In this document: piece after piece, positions 10,135-21,020 of the stretch
Layout of the letters: the number at the start of each line of letters is the position of its first letter
How positions within the stretch are numbered: position 1 is the first letter of the stretch
DNA from: Hydrangea macrophylla
Taxonomy: Eukaryota; Streptophyta; Magnoliopsida; Cornales; Hydrangeaceae
NCBI GenBank assembly: GCA_033977485.1
Contig: CM066995.1
Location: 53,071,162-53,135,161 of the forward strand
DNA length: 64,000 nucleotides
Direction of reading: 5' to 3'
Notes under the pieces: model-generated
The model's database searches: none
The model's input: only the letters and a program-made list of their open reading frames with translations
What the model was told of the DNA's origin: nothing
Program-made: the position numbers and the translations under genes

Positions 10135-11290
10135 TTAAACAATTCATTTTCTATCGGGAGTCGCGCAGACTCGAAAATTCATTTCTACTTTTCAAAGATT
10201 GGGAGTCGCGCGGACTCGAAAATTCATTTCTACTTTTCAAAGATTGGGAGTCGCGTGGACTCAAAAATTCATTTCTACTTTTCGAAGATTGGGAGTCGCG
10301 CGGACTCGAAAGTTCATTTCTACTTTTCAAAGATTGGGAGTCGCGCGGACTCGAAAGTTCATTTCTACTTTTCGAAGATTGGGAGTCGTGCGGACTCGAA
10401 AGTTCATTTCTACTTTTCAAAGATTGGGAGTCGCGCGGACTCGAAAGTTCATTTCTACTTTTCAAAGACTGGGAGTCGCGCGGACTCGAAAATTTATTTC
10501 TTTATTCAAACGAAGTCACACGGACTCAAAAATTCATATTTTACACAAACGGAGTCACGCGGACTCGAAAATTCATATTTTACATAAACGGAGTCATGCA
10601 GACTCAAAAATTTCATTTATTCACAAAGACGGAGTCATACGGACTCGAAATTTCATTTCTTTATTCAAACGAAGTCACACGGACTAAAAAATTCATATTT
10701 TACACAAACAGAGTCACGCGGACTCGAAAATTCATATTTTATATAAACGGAGTCATGCAAACTCAAAATTTCATATATTCACAAAGACGGAGTCATGCGG
10801 ACTCGAAATTTCATTTCTTTATTCAAACGAAGTCACACAGACTAAAAAATTCATATTTTACACAAACGGAGTCATACAAACCCAACAAACTTTTACTTTT
10901 TATACAAATGGAGTCACACAGACTCAAAGAGTTAGTTTTTTTTTTAATTTTTAAATGGGTAGTCCTCGGACTCAAAGAAATGGTTTTACAAAAATGGGTA
11001 GTCCTCGGACTCAAAGAAATGATTTTACAAAAATGGGTAGTCCTCGGACTCAAAGAAATGATTTTTTTTAAGAAAATGGGTAGTCCTCGAACTTAAAGAA
11101 TTGATTTTACAAAAGTGGGTAGTCCTCGGACTTAAAGAAATGATTTTACAAAAACAGGGAGTCCATGGACTCCAAGAATTGATTTCACAAAAATGGGGAG
11201 TCCACAGACTCAAAGAATTGATTTTACAAAAAAGGGGAGTCCACGGACTCAAAGAATTGATTTTACAAAAACGGGGAGTCCTCGGTGCTC
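10135..11290. repeat. E1 arrays of GAGTC-N5-GACTC hairpin modules
   Basis: Three successive subarrays share an inverted repeat while the rest changes. 10135-10495: 45-bp units with GAGTCGCGCGGACTC. 10500-10945: about 39-bp units with GAGTCACGCGGACTC. 10955-11290: 39-bp units with AGTCCTCGGACT or GAGTCCACGGACTC. The linkers are AT-rich (TTCATTTCTACTTTTC, TTCATATTTTACAC, GATTTTACAAAAA). In RNA each module could fold into a 5-6 bp stem. Long open frames here (10129-11096) are by-products of periods divisible by three. Confidence 0.9.
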
Positions 11291-13440
11291 AAAGAATTTG
11301 AACGGAGCTGACGGGGTCTGTGCTGCCCTAGTAGTCTCTTGAAAGCATGATTTTTTTTTTTGCACTTGCAGACCATTTAGAAGAAACGTAATGATTGTGT
11401 CAAAAGAGGGAAGTCACCTTTGCCCCTAGTCTTGGACCATTCTCATATTTCCACTTTTAGCATTGTGTTGTGATAGTGTTTAAAACTCCTGCTTGCATTG
11501 CTCGCGGGATGCTTATGGAGACTTTTCATATCTTTATTCATCATCTTAAACCCACACATTTGAGACTATTATTGACTCATCAAAGAAGGACAGACCTGAC
11601 AAAGCCAGTTACTCAAGATGACTAACGAAAATTCTACATTCATTATGAATCAATGTGCTTTCATCATGAATAATGTATCATCTCACCTTTCGTTTATTCA
11701 TTATCTGACAAATGGTAGTACTTTGCTAATAAATCAAAATTTTGAAAACTTCCCTTTTATTGAATTCTTTACCTATCTAGAGTATGCTTCAAATTAGTAT
11801 TTTAGCTTATAGAATAAAAGACACTCCATTTCAAAGCGTTTCAAAACAGACTTGGTGACTTGAGAACTTGCATTTGGCAAACAGAGTTTGCCCCTAGTTT
11901 GAAAGAGACTTGGGGCTTACTTCTAGGGTAAAATAGGGCTTTCAGCAAACGAAGTTTTCCCCCTAGTCTTAAGGATAAATAGGCTCATCCCAAGGGCCTT
12001 GAGAACATGTTGGTGTAGGATGCTTGCAATGCATTTACTCCCAATCTAGAGGTAATCATCATGAATGTGATGGGCTGAAGGGTGATGTCCCAATGCTGAT
12101 TGGCAAACTTTGTTTGCCCCTAGTTTGGCAATACATATGTGGTCCTAGGCAAATACAAGTTTGCTCCTAGTTTTAAAAGATCATAACCATATGCGCAAAT
12201 GATTCAACTTATCCCCGAATAGGAATCATGTCCAAGGTAATATGGCCAAGGCCTGAAAGGGCACACCATATTATGACGATGGTGGTGACCGAACCAGATA
12301 GGTTGCCTACGTATCCCCGAGTGGGAATCAGGTCGAGCGTAGTTCAAGTACTCTGGAGGTCTTGAAAGAATTAGACTTCAAGAATTGGTGGGCTTTTCGA
12401 GCCATGTTGCCATTTTAGGTCTAGGGAGTGCATGTCACTTGTGGTAGCCCTTGTGTAGCATGATGAACTACTTTTTCCTTTATTCTCAGTTCTCTTTTCT
12501 TTTCTTCCTTTTTTAATTTGACGGTTGATTCTTTAACCTTTTCACTAGCCAGTTAATCTTTACAACTCTCATCATGTTTTATTCATATTCTATCATATTC
12601 ACAAAGTAATTTCAGCCCTTCAAATCTTTATTCATTTTTCTCAAAGATATCCCTGCATTGTTTTAGGCTCACTTAGCGTTTGAGCTTGAAGCTGATAAGT
12701 CTCTCTTTTCATTTCCAATTTCTTTTCTTTGTTTAGAACAACACAATGCCTTGAGATAGTTCATGTGGCAATGATCTACTTTGAAGTGCTCAAGAATTCT
12801 CAATCTTATCTATTCTCTGCCTTTTCTTTTCTCTTTCCCCCTTTTTTTTTTCTCTACCTTACCATCTCTTATTCTCTCCATGATTTTGACTGGCCAGGAT
12901 TAGGATTTTGAAATCAACACGCATCTTATTTTTGCTCTAACTTTTGCCTAGGCGCCCTTCTGGGTTTTCATCCTAGCGAGCTCTTTCTTCTTTTTCTTTT
13001 TTTCTTTTTTTTTGTGCTCTGACTTTTGCCTAGGCGCCCTTCCGGGTTTTCATCCTAGCGAGCTCTTTTTTATTTTTCTTCTTTTTTTGGAATAAGAAGT
13101 TCATTTAAAATGTCTGGCTACCATCAAGGACCAAGTTTATGGCTTTAGACTGGTTGGGCTCATCTTTTAGGCTTGGTATTTGAGAGAAGGGGATGGTGAG
13201 CAAGCTTCAAGTTCCAAGTTCATCTTTTCAAGATTGAGCAAGAGCATCTTTAAAGTAAAGCTAATCAATTCTCTACTCCTCTTTGGATTTGGCACAGAAT
13301 TTGCTTGATCGCTTGGGATCCTTTTCAATGCAAAGATTTATTAACAAAGTATTTTCCATGATCGTTTGAAAAAGTGACTTTTTTTTTGCTTAATGATCCA
13401 TACATTCACGACTTAGCACACTGAATCAAGAAAAATGAGA
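11291..13440 (-). other. E1 internal non-coding module with PPT-like copies
   Basis: In element sense (minus) this stretch holds several copies of ACTAGGGGCAAAC or close variants (plus-strand complements near 11430, 11888, 11945, 12108 and 12158), which share the core of the true polypurine tract. A second bulged stem-loop is at 12304-12350. Two copies of a module reading CCTAGGCGCCCTTCCGGG and TTTTCATCCTAGCGAGCTC lie at 12945-13070, between T-rich runs. No coding frame longer than 60 codons is present. The same modules appear in E2 and E3. Confidence 0.75.
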
Positions 13441-15036
13441 TTTTATTTAACTAGTAGGGAAAGAGGATTACATCACTCGACTCGATAAACTCGACAAAGA
13501 CTTGCAAACAAACTTGATAACAGACTGACCAGAAGACTCGACTGGACTTGACATTTGACTCCAACTTAACATAACTCGACTACAGACTGGACTCGACTTG
13601 GTCTGAACTGGAGTGTCACAGACGACTTTCAAATTATTAGGTCCCCAGGAGCATCCATATTTGCTTTAGCAGCCGTATTTCAAAACACTATCACCTTACT
13701 AGCAACATATGTGCATAAACATCTCTCTTCCTATTATCTGTTCCTTCCTGACTAATCTCGTGTTTGAATCTCTGTACCAAACAGTGCTTGACTCGGGTGC
13801 TATTTCGTTTACAACAACACTTATCTTTAATCAACTTTGGCTGATTTTCTCAAGAGAATCTTATACTTCTATTGATTTTTATTAAATTTTTTATGCCAAG
13901 TGAAATTCTCATGAATGATTCATATGTCACAGGGATGCAATGCATGTGTGTGTGTGTGTGTGCCTATTCTATATGCCAAAAAAACGCAAAATCTAATCCT
14001 AACACATAAACACATAAGCACATAAAATCCTCATTCATGTCAAATGCGCCAATTTCACCTCTCATTGTGATCCTCTCTACCCCTTCAAAGGTCGGGTATT
14101 TAAAAAAAATTTTGGAATTCATTTGAAAAACATTTCTTTAAATGATGAGATCTTTCAAAAACAATTCTCAAGGATTTTGAATCTTTTATTAAAAAGAGGA
14201 TATGAAAATATTTCTCAATAAAGGTGATTGGAATGAAATTTTGCTCTGAAATTCATTTGAAGAGCATTTCTTCCAAAAACAATTCCCAAAATTTTTGAAT
14301 TTTTTTTTTAGAAGAAAATACACTCTAACAAAGATTAGTTTGGAGCTTTAATCAAAAGTGAACTCCAAAGATTTTTTTTTTTGGAAAGAGCGATTGAAAA
14401 CTTTGGAATAAAGATTACAAAAATACATTTGCTTTCAAAGATGGATTTAAAATTCTTTGGGTAGAAGGATCACATGATCGGATTATCACCGTACTTTTCA
14501 TGAATTTGGATGCATAAAAGGTCAATGATGCTTAGCTAACATGATATAAGAAGTATAATCTTATAATCAAGGTTCGGCATGTTCTCCAAATGTCGTGGAA
14601 CATGAGGAGAAATTGCTAAAAGGTGATTAAAAGATTATACATCTTTCATCAAGCAAGTATCGTCATCATCTCAAGTAATCCCTTCCGGGCATACAAAACT
14701 TCCTAGCATATAATCTTAATCAAGAGTTGATTTCCTAAGATTGAAAGGTTCTATAGAAACTACCATGCAAAGGCCGGGTTTTGGTCGAATAAGGGACCCT
14801 TGACACACACCCGATAGGATGTTTCATATACCAAAATATGGTACGAGATCAAGGGTGATCACACGGTCCCATGATGACTTGACCGACCGGGTTACCCCGA
14901 GCCTCCAAGGTCATAGTTCCACGCAATCGACTGGCGAGACATGCAAGTGCAATGCAACGGGCACACAAATATTAATTAATTTGATTAAAAGGATGCTTTC
15001 GAGTCTAATCCTCGAGTGAACCCAAAACCAGAAATT
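13441..15036 (-). other. E1 untranslated leader region
   Basis: In element sense this is the 1.6 kb downstream of the primer-binding site, where an autonomous element would carry gag. I see no gag, no zinc knuckle and no long frame. Features present are ACTCGAC-rich repeats (13470-13620), a short TG microsatellite (13948-13962) and AT-rich sequence with T or A runs. The corresponding part of E2 is 34368-36300. Confidence 0.65.
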
Positions 15037-15086
15037 CTGGTCTGCGAAACCAGAGATTCTGGGTTCGATCTCCAGCAGAGTCGCCA
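15037..15086 (-). other. E1 extended primer-binding site, tRNA-Arg-like
   Basis: The minus strand directly after the 5' LTR reads TGGCGACTCTGCTGGAGATC and continues. The plus strand of this 50-nt stretch reads like the 3' half of plant tRNA-Arg(ACG): anticodon arm with CTGGT/ACCAG stem, variable loop, T arm CTGGG-TTCGATC-TCCAG, acceptor strand and CCA. An ordinary primer site covers about 18 nt. A partial second copy of the AACCAGARATTCTGG part lies just beyond (15024-15040). The tRNA comparison is from memory. Confidence 0.8.
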
Positions 15087-15089
15087 GAT

Positions 15090-18000
15090 TGTGGATACCG
15101 GCATTTGGGCCCACCTTTGTTTTTAAAACATTTTTCAAATTCCAAATTCAAAAACAAATGAGTCGCCACTTAATTTTTAAAAGGAAAATTAAGAAACCAT
15201 TTTAAAACAAACTGATCTTTTGCGAAACCAAAGATAAACTGGGTCCAGGGATTATGGAACGAAAGGGGAAGGAGCCCGGCGGACTAAAACACCCCCTTTC
15301 ATCCTATCTCACGATAGGCCTCTACTCAACATCCTCTTTAATCAAGTTATTAATCTAAGCATGCCCTCAATTAATACATATATAGGTATACATAACACAA
15401 GCATGTTGGAAATGGTGTAAAATTGCTAACGGTAAAATATCATTCATAAGTCACATAATTCAACTAGCAAACATCATGATGTGCAAGTAAGGAACTAGAG
15501 AACTCACCCGGGATCCAGCCGCGAAATGGAAACGTGCAATGCATACACAAAATACAAAGCCTAAGAAAAGGTCTCTAATTCACATATTCACATAAGGCAA
15601 AACATAAGCTAAGGTGTCGCACATGGAGTCGAAAATCAATTAAAATCAATGAAGTAAATAAACCAGAGAAGAGATGAGAAATTGTACCTCAAATGCGCTA
15701 CAAAACAAAGATTAGTCCACATGCTTCACATAATAATATGATATCAAAAAAATCAATCCCAATTCTCTAGCTTAGATCTATTAAGCATGAAATCCAACTT
15801 TATTCAATAGCTAGTCCTAATCATAGGCATTGATGTACATGAATGAATGAATGTGAATAAGAATAAAATATAGATTTATTCACTAATTTGGATCACTTAG
15901 CCTCTGGATTTAAGCTAAATTATCATTATTCAAAACATAATTTGGGTCCCAAGACATTAGGGAACCATTTGAGTTGAAATAGATAAGATTAGACAAAAAC
16001 AGTAGCAGTTTTTTTTATGAATTATAGAGAGCAGACCAGATTTTAAAAAATAGAAATAAATTACTTACAACGGTTGGATCTTAATGCTTTTTGGATATCT
16101 TATGCCTCTATGAGTCTAGTTTCTAACCCAAAAATAAAATCGAAGTTTCAACGGTTAGATATCCGGGAATACGGCAAATACTAGACCTCACTCAGGATTT
16201 TACAACTCTCTGTCCAGAGATCTTGTATGATTTTTTAAAAATAGCAAACAAATGTGAATTGCTTCAATCTTTTTAGGAAACCTTCCTAACACATTAAGGT
16301 TCTTAGAAAAAATTATTAAAGGTCATGAAAACTTGGTTAGGGTTCTGATCTATCAATTTTAAAACCGGTTTGCTGTTCTGAAATTTTGGACAGAGAATTG
16401 CTTATTTGAAAATCATAAGCCCAAACCATCCTAAGTATGGAATCTTATCAAAATAACAATCACAGCGGTACTCATATGAGTTATGAACACCCTCCAATTG
16501 GTCTCATCCCATTCCAATGGACCATGATTTTATGAAAAATCTTTGATCACAGAGGGTTTAAGGATTCACTGCCCCAATATTGAATTGATGTTCATATTTT
16601 AAAACCAACTTGATCCATGATCGTACAAAGGACTAGAATCAAGCATGGTTGTGATTATTGGGACAAATTAATGACATAGGAAGATGTTCATAGATTTAAC
16701 CTTGATGGATTCTTATCATAGATCTCATAGTTGGAGATTTATCAAGAAAATCCTAAGGTCTTACTTATTTTAAACATAGATTATGAAAGTCTACATCCAA
16801 TTCTTCTCTCAAATATGTGATCCTTGAAGAATATAGAGTCAACTTATTCCCCTCTCAAATTAATGGTCCTTAGAGGCTAAATAAGACACAAATCCACTCA
16901 AACCTCTATGGAATATAGTAAGAATTCCATAAGATTCTTAGTAAAGAGATCCTAGTCATGAGTTGATACTAGTATTTTACCAATTATGTGTAGATGTGAC
17001 CATGATCAACCTTAAACTCCATATGAATCACAAGGTTATAGGAGAATAAGGAATCAAATTCAAAGAGTTTCAATGAGATATGGAAGATCTCATGAACCTT
17101 ATGAATGAAATAGAAATAAAGGAAATCAAAGTTTTATTTAGGAACACAAATTCTTCAAGACTAATTTATCTCAAACCCAAGGCATTAATTAGATCCAAAT
17201 TAATGAGATGTCATGAAATTCAATCATAAGTTCTTGGTGGTGTGTGATGAAATGGGGTAAGAAGAGAGGTTTTGAAAATGTGAAAAGTTCCTAGATCTAA
17301 GAACTTGTGATTGCATTATCCTAACTCTACCAAGGATTAAGAGGTTACCTCTATGACCTCAAAGAATTCTTCAATTTCTTGTGAAGCTCTTCCAAGATCT
17401 TCAAATTCTTCTCAAAGTTCTTCAAATTCTTCAAGAAATTCTTTTCTTATTCTCAATTCTCTATATGATTCTTATCTCTCTCTCCCTCTAAACTCAAGTA
17501 TATCTCTTGTATATGTATGTATATTGATTCAAAAGTTCAACCTCCTTTTTAATGAAGATGAAGGTTGGTTTATATAGACCATTATCTCAAGGATAAATGG
17601 GTAAATTCGGGTGGAGACCCATGTGCAAAGTTTTCTTCTAGAACATGTGAGAAAAGCAGTCTATTACAGCCAGCGGCACTCGACGGGTGCCGGCGGCATT
17701 CACTGAGTGCCGGGCGGCATTCACTGAATGCCGGGCGGCAACCCGTGAGTGCCGGAGCGGCACTCAGTGAGTGCCGTCGGGTTTTTCGGGTGCCGGGGCT
17801 AACTGAATTTGCTCCCTTTTTTAAATTTTTGAAAGGAAAATTAATCTAAACTTAATTTTTGTGAGGTATCTTTATATATTTATGTATATGTGTGCTAAAA
17901 TGCACCCATGTGGGCGGTATGCACCCATGTGCATGGTATATTCTTCAATATACTATGCTTTTCTTATTATTCTTATTATTATTATTATTATTATTATTTT

Positions 18001-18331
18001 ATTCATGAGACAATTTTCCTCTATTTAAAACTCCTTTTTATCATTTTCATTTTATACTTTCTTTCAAAACCTTTTTATATGTATATTGAGCAAATTTTCA
18101 GACTGATTTCCTCATGTGTCCTTCAATGTTCGGGTTTCTCCCGAATACCCAAACCCTCTCTCTTTTTTTTTTATTATATATTTTTTAATTTTGCAATTTT
18201 AACTTGAAGAACATCTTGAAGATTTTGAATTTCTTGGAAAATCTTCGAACGTCACGGTCATCGTCATCATCGGTCTTTGAGAGGTAACCAATCCCTGGAT
18301 TTGACGTTTGGTCAAAATTGGGGTGTCTACA
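15090..18331 (-). mobile_element. E1: 5' LTR (minus strand)
   Basis: This is the 3242-bp partner of 5344-8604. It begins TGTGGATACCGG on the plus strand and ends GGGTGTCTACA at 18331, followed by the target duplication ATTAG (18332-18336). Minus-strand TATA box: 17570-17576. Differences from the other LTR include one fewer palindromic unit at 17690-17785 and a longer TTA microsatellite (17960-17999). The two LTRs otherwise align throughout with scattered substitutions, so the insertion is younger than T1. The element totals 12,988 bp and encodes no protein. Confidence 0.92.
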
Positions 18332-18362
18332 ATTAGGGAATTGAAAATTACAGGTTACTACA
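18332..18362 (-). mobile_element. T1: 5' tip of its 3' LTR
   Basis: After the ATTAG duplication of E1, the minus strand reads TGTAGTAACCTGTAATTTTC, which aligns with the T2 LTR start TGTAACAACCTGCATTTC. This is the beginning of the T1 LTR whose remainder is at 2949-5343. Directly outside, GGAGGGAGTAA on the minus strand (18363-18376) corresponds to the T1 polypurine tract, equivalent to GGGAGGAAGGA in T2. Confidence 0.85.
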
Positions 18363-18535
18363 TTACTCCCTCCTTATTAGAGATTTCGTTCCGAAATCTA
18401 AGCTGACTAATCTTGAAACAACTCTAGACATTTAGTTCTCATTTTTTGGTCCTAACTCCCAAGATGCTTCATTCTCATCGTGATACTTCCACTAACCTTT
18501 TACTAAGGGAATATCCTTGTTCCGCAGCTTATTCA
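18363..18535 (-). pseudogene. T1 pol C-terminus (chromodomain end), fragment
   Basis: The minus strand encodes NKLRNKDIPLVKG followed by WKYHDENEASWE, with stops. It aligns with NKDILLVKVQWNHHDENEASWE at the end of T2 pol and then runs through GATTTCGGAACGAAATC to the polypurine tract, as T2 does. This is the last part of the chromodomain-containing integrase of a Tekay chromovirus. The frame resumes exactly at 51776 on the other side of C1, which shows C1 inserted in this codon region. ATTCA at 18531-18535 is one copy of the C1 target duplication. Confidence 0.88.
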
Positions 18536-19495
18536 TGATGGAGTTAGTCTTCGAAAAATCTAAATATATGCGCAGTGGAAAATCAATTTCAAAAACTTAT
18601 TGGCATGCCCGGATCTACAACTTATCAACTCTATAGATGCGTAGGGAGAGGGGACAAGAATGTTACCTTGTGGTCTTGAACCGAATTTTGAATTCTTTAA
18701 CTGCCAGCAGCCTCCTCTAGATGATCTTCACCCTTATGTCTCCTATGAATGCTCCCGGAGTGGCTAGGGTTGGTGGGAACCCAAATAGAGAGGATATAGA
18801 AGGTTTAGAAATACTAAAACAGTTCCTACAGCTCTGGGATAGTAAAAACAATGATTCAACAGCACTATACGCAGCTGCCCTATTTATAGATTTCTAAATC
18901 AACTTTAAGCTTTCGATCGATCGAAGAACTTTTGTTCGATCAAACCTTGAATCGATCGAAGCAAGTTCGATGGAATGAACTGAACAGAGTTCAATCGATC
19001 AAAACAAGCTCGATCGATCGAACCTTAAATCAATTGAAACTCTTTCAATCAATTGGTTCATCATCCTCATATGCCTCTCCAAGCATTATGGCAGAGCTAA
19101 GAGTGGGACCTCCTAGGTTCTTTATTGTTGGCTCAGACCAGTTATTAATTTCTATGATCAAACTCTTTGATCAACAAATTAACTAACTGATCAGTTAACA
19201 TTTACTCCACTATAAAACGATAACTGCACTCCAAAGCTAAAGAACAAATCCAAAGTGATAACTGTATGGTGTACTAATGTCCCTCTACCGTCAGCATTCA
19301 TAATCATATTCAGGTAGTCAGATAATTATTACTGTCAACCTGAATGACGATTTCATCTTCTATTCCTTGAGTCCTATTCACCTCTCATGATTACCGAACG
19401 TGTTGATAACTACTTATCAATAAGACTGCAGTTCTCAGTAATCAACTTGGTGAAATTCTCAAGGGAATGCTTACTCTTTATCAGAGGGTAGATTC
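18536..19495 (-). mobile_element. C1: Copia 3' LTR, piece 1 of 3
   Basis: Starts TGATGGAGTTAG on the plus strand and matches the left 960 bp of the intact C1 LTR at 50282-51775. The minus-strand TATA box TATAAATA is at 18881-18888. A cluster of TTCGATCGATCGAA-type palindromes occupies 18911-19035. The LTR is interrupted at 19495 by T2 (target duplication GATTC at 19491-19495). It continues at 30737 and again at 44598. Confidence 0.92.
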
Positions 19496-20184
19496 TGTAA
19501 CAACCTGCATTTCATGTAAATTTAATTTTCATTTCCATATTTAATTTTTATTAGCTGTGTTCATTTTATTTCAATGGTTGTGTTTTGTAAACTTATACCC
19601 TATCCTATTGTACATTTCAATTCTTTTGGAGTCAAAATGCGATTTTGTAAAATTTGGCAATATCTGTGTTGAATTTCAAATCTGTATTTTCAAAACGGTG
19701 AAAATAAATTCTTTTAACTCAAACTGTATTTTTATAAAATCAGAAAATTGTTTCTTTCAATAAAGTAAATTTTCTATATTTTTGTGATGAACACCGTGTC
19801 ACGAAAATACCAGTTTAGGTTTAAAACTGTCCGCGCGGTGCTAAACTTCCACAGATTTTGGAAGTGACTGATTGGACAATTGCTTTATATCTAATTAATG
19901 TTGCTAATGATTTCCGTAGGCCTTGTTTGGCAATGCTTGTAGTGTGTGTGTATTCCTAATGCCATAAGCTTTCATTCCCAAACACATCTAAATTGCCCCC
20001 TACAAGCCTATATGAACCCCTATACTAACTTAACCCTATTTGAGAACTCTTCATCAGCTCTTGTAGGCATAATCTGTGTATACACGTTGATTAAGTGCTG
20101 AGTATTAGTTTGTTTCTAACCAAACTAACATTGTAGAGTAATGAAGGCATTGCTTGGCCTCCAAGCTCATCAAACTTTGGCTCA

Positions 20185-20194
20185 TATATATATA
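20185..20194 (+). promoter_or_regulatory. TATA box of T2 5' LTR
   Basis: TATATATATA lies about 690 bp into the LTR, followed within 30-60 bp by a pyrimidine/CACA-rich start region and an A/G-rich 5' leader. The equivalent in the other LTR is 28597-28606. A competing TATA-like motif lies at about 20950 inside the GC block, so the true start is uncertain. Confidence 0.6.
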
Positions 20195-20827
20195 CTCTCA
20201 CATACTCCCTCATTCACACACTGCACATTACCAAAATACAGAAAAGAAAATTGAGAGAAGTTTAGAGAAATACACAGAGAAATATAGAGAGAGGAAGCTT
20301 ATTTCTCCATAGCTTCAAGCTTGAAGTTTCAATTGGGTTGCTTAATTCTAATTTCTTTCTCAACTAAATCTCCAAAGCTTCAATCAGTGAGTATTCTAAA
20401 CTCACTTTGGTTGTAATTTCATATTCAATTACTGATTGGGTGTATGTAAACATGAACCACTATTGCTAAATTCGTCCATGGAAGCTTGAGCTTCAAAATC
20501 ATAATTTTTCAAACCGTAACCAAAACTTATTTTTAGAGTTGATTATAGAAGATTTTACCTTATAGGTGATATGTTTGAAGTTTTAGAACACAATTCATTT
20601 ATATGAAAAAAGTATATTAGAAATTAAGTTTTGACAACTTTTAGTCTTTCATGAAATTCAAGAGCTATGGTTTGATTTGTGTTAAATTGATAATGGATTC
20701 TTAATCCTTGTTGAAAAACAAAGAAAATCATATATTACATGTCCTATATACTTTCAAAATTGAAAATGGGTCAAAAGACCCCCTATTTTCTAAAACAGAG
20801 CAGTCTGAGGAAGAAGACGAAGACGCT

Positions 20828-21020
20828 GCATGAACTCGCGCGCGCGATCGCGCGAGCGAGGGTCGCGCGAGTGGACCGCGCGAGCGACCCCTCGCGCGAG
20901 TAGCCCGCGCACGCGATCCTTGCTTCCCCAGGCATACAGAAGAGTTTATATTATAAAAAGGAAAAGAGGCAGATCGCGCGAGCGACTCCTCGCGCGAGCG
21001 GGCCGCGCGCGCGATCCGTC
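20828..21020. repeat. CpG-rich palindrome block in T2 LTR
   Basis: Dense runs such as GATCGCGCGAGCGA and CTCGCGCGAGCG form overlapping palindromes of 8-12 bp in an otherwise AT-rich LTR. The counterpart in the 3' LTR is 29240-29430, with several substitutions, mostly at CG sites. The corresponding place in the older T1 LTR has TTGATCGATCAA palindromes. Confidence 0.85.

Noticed and set aside
9045..11290. CRISPR-like direct repeats
   Set aside because: Units are contiguous tandem repeats with conserved linkers, not identical repeats with unique spacers, in a plant retrotransposon context.
15037..15086. Possible tRNA gene fragment with anticodon arm, T arm and CCA
   Set aside because: It lacks the 5' half (acceptor strand and D arm), carries a non-encoded CCA, and sits exactly at the primer-binding site, so it is an extended PBS and not a gene.
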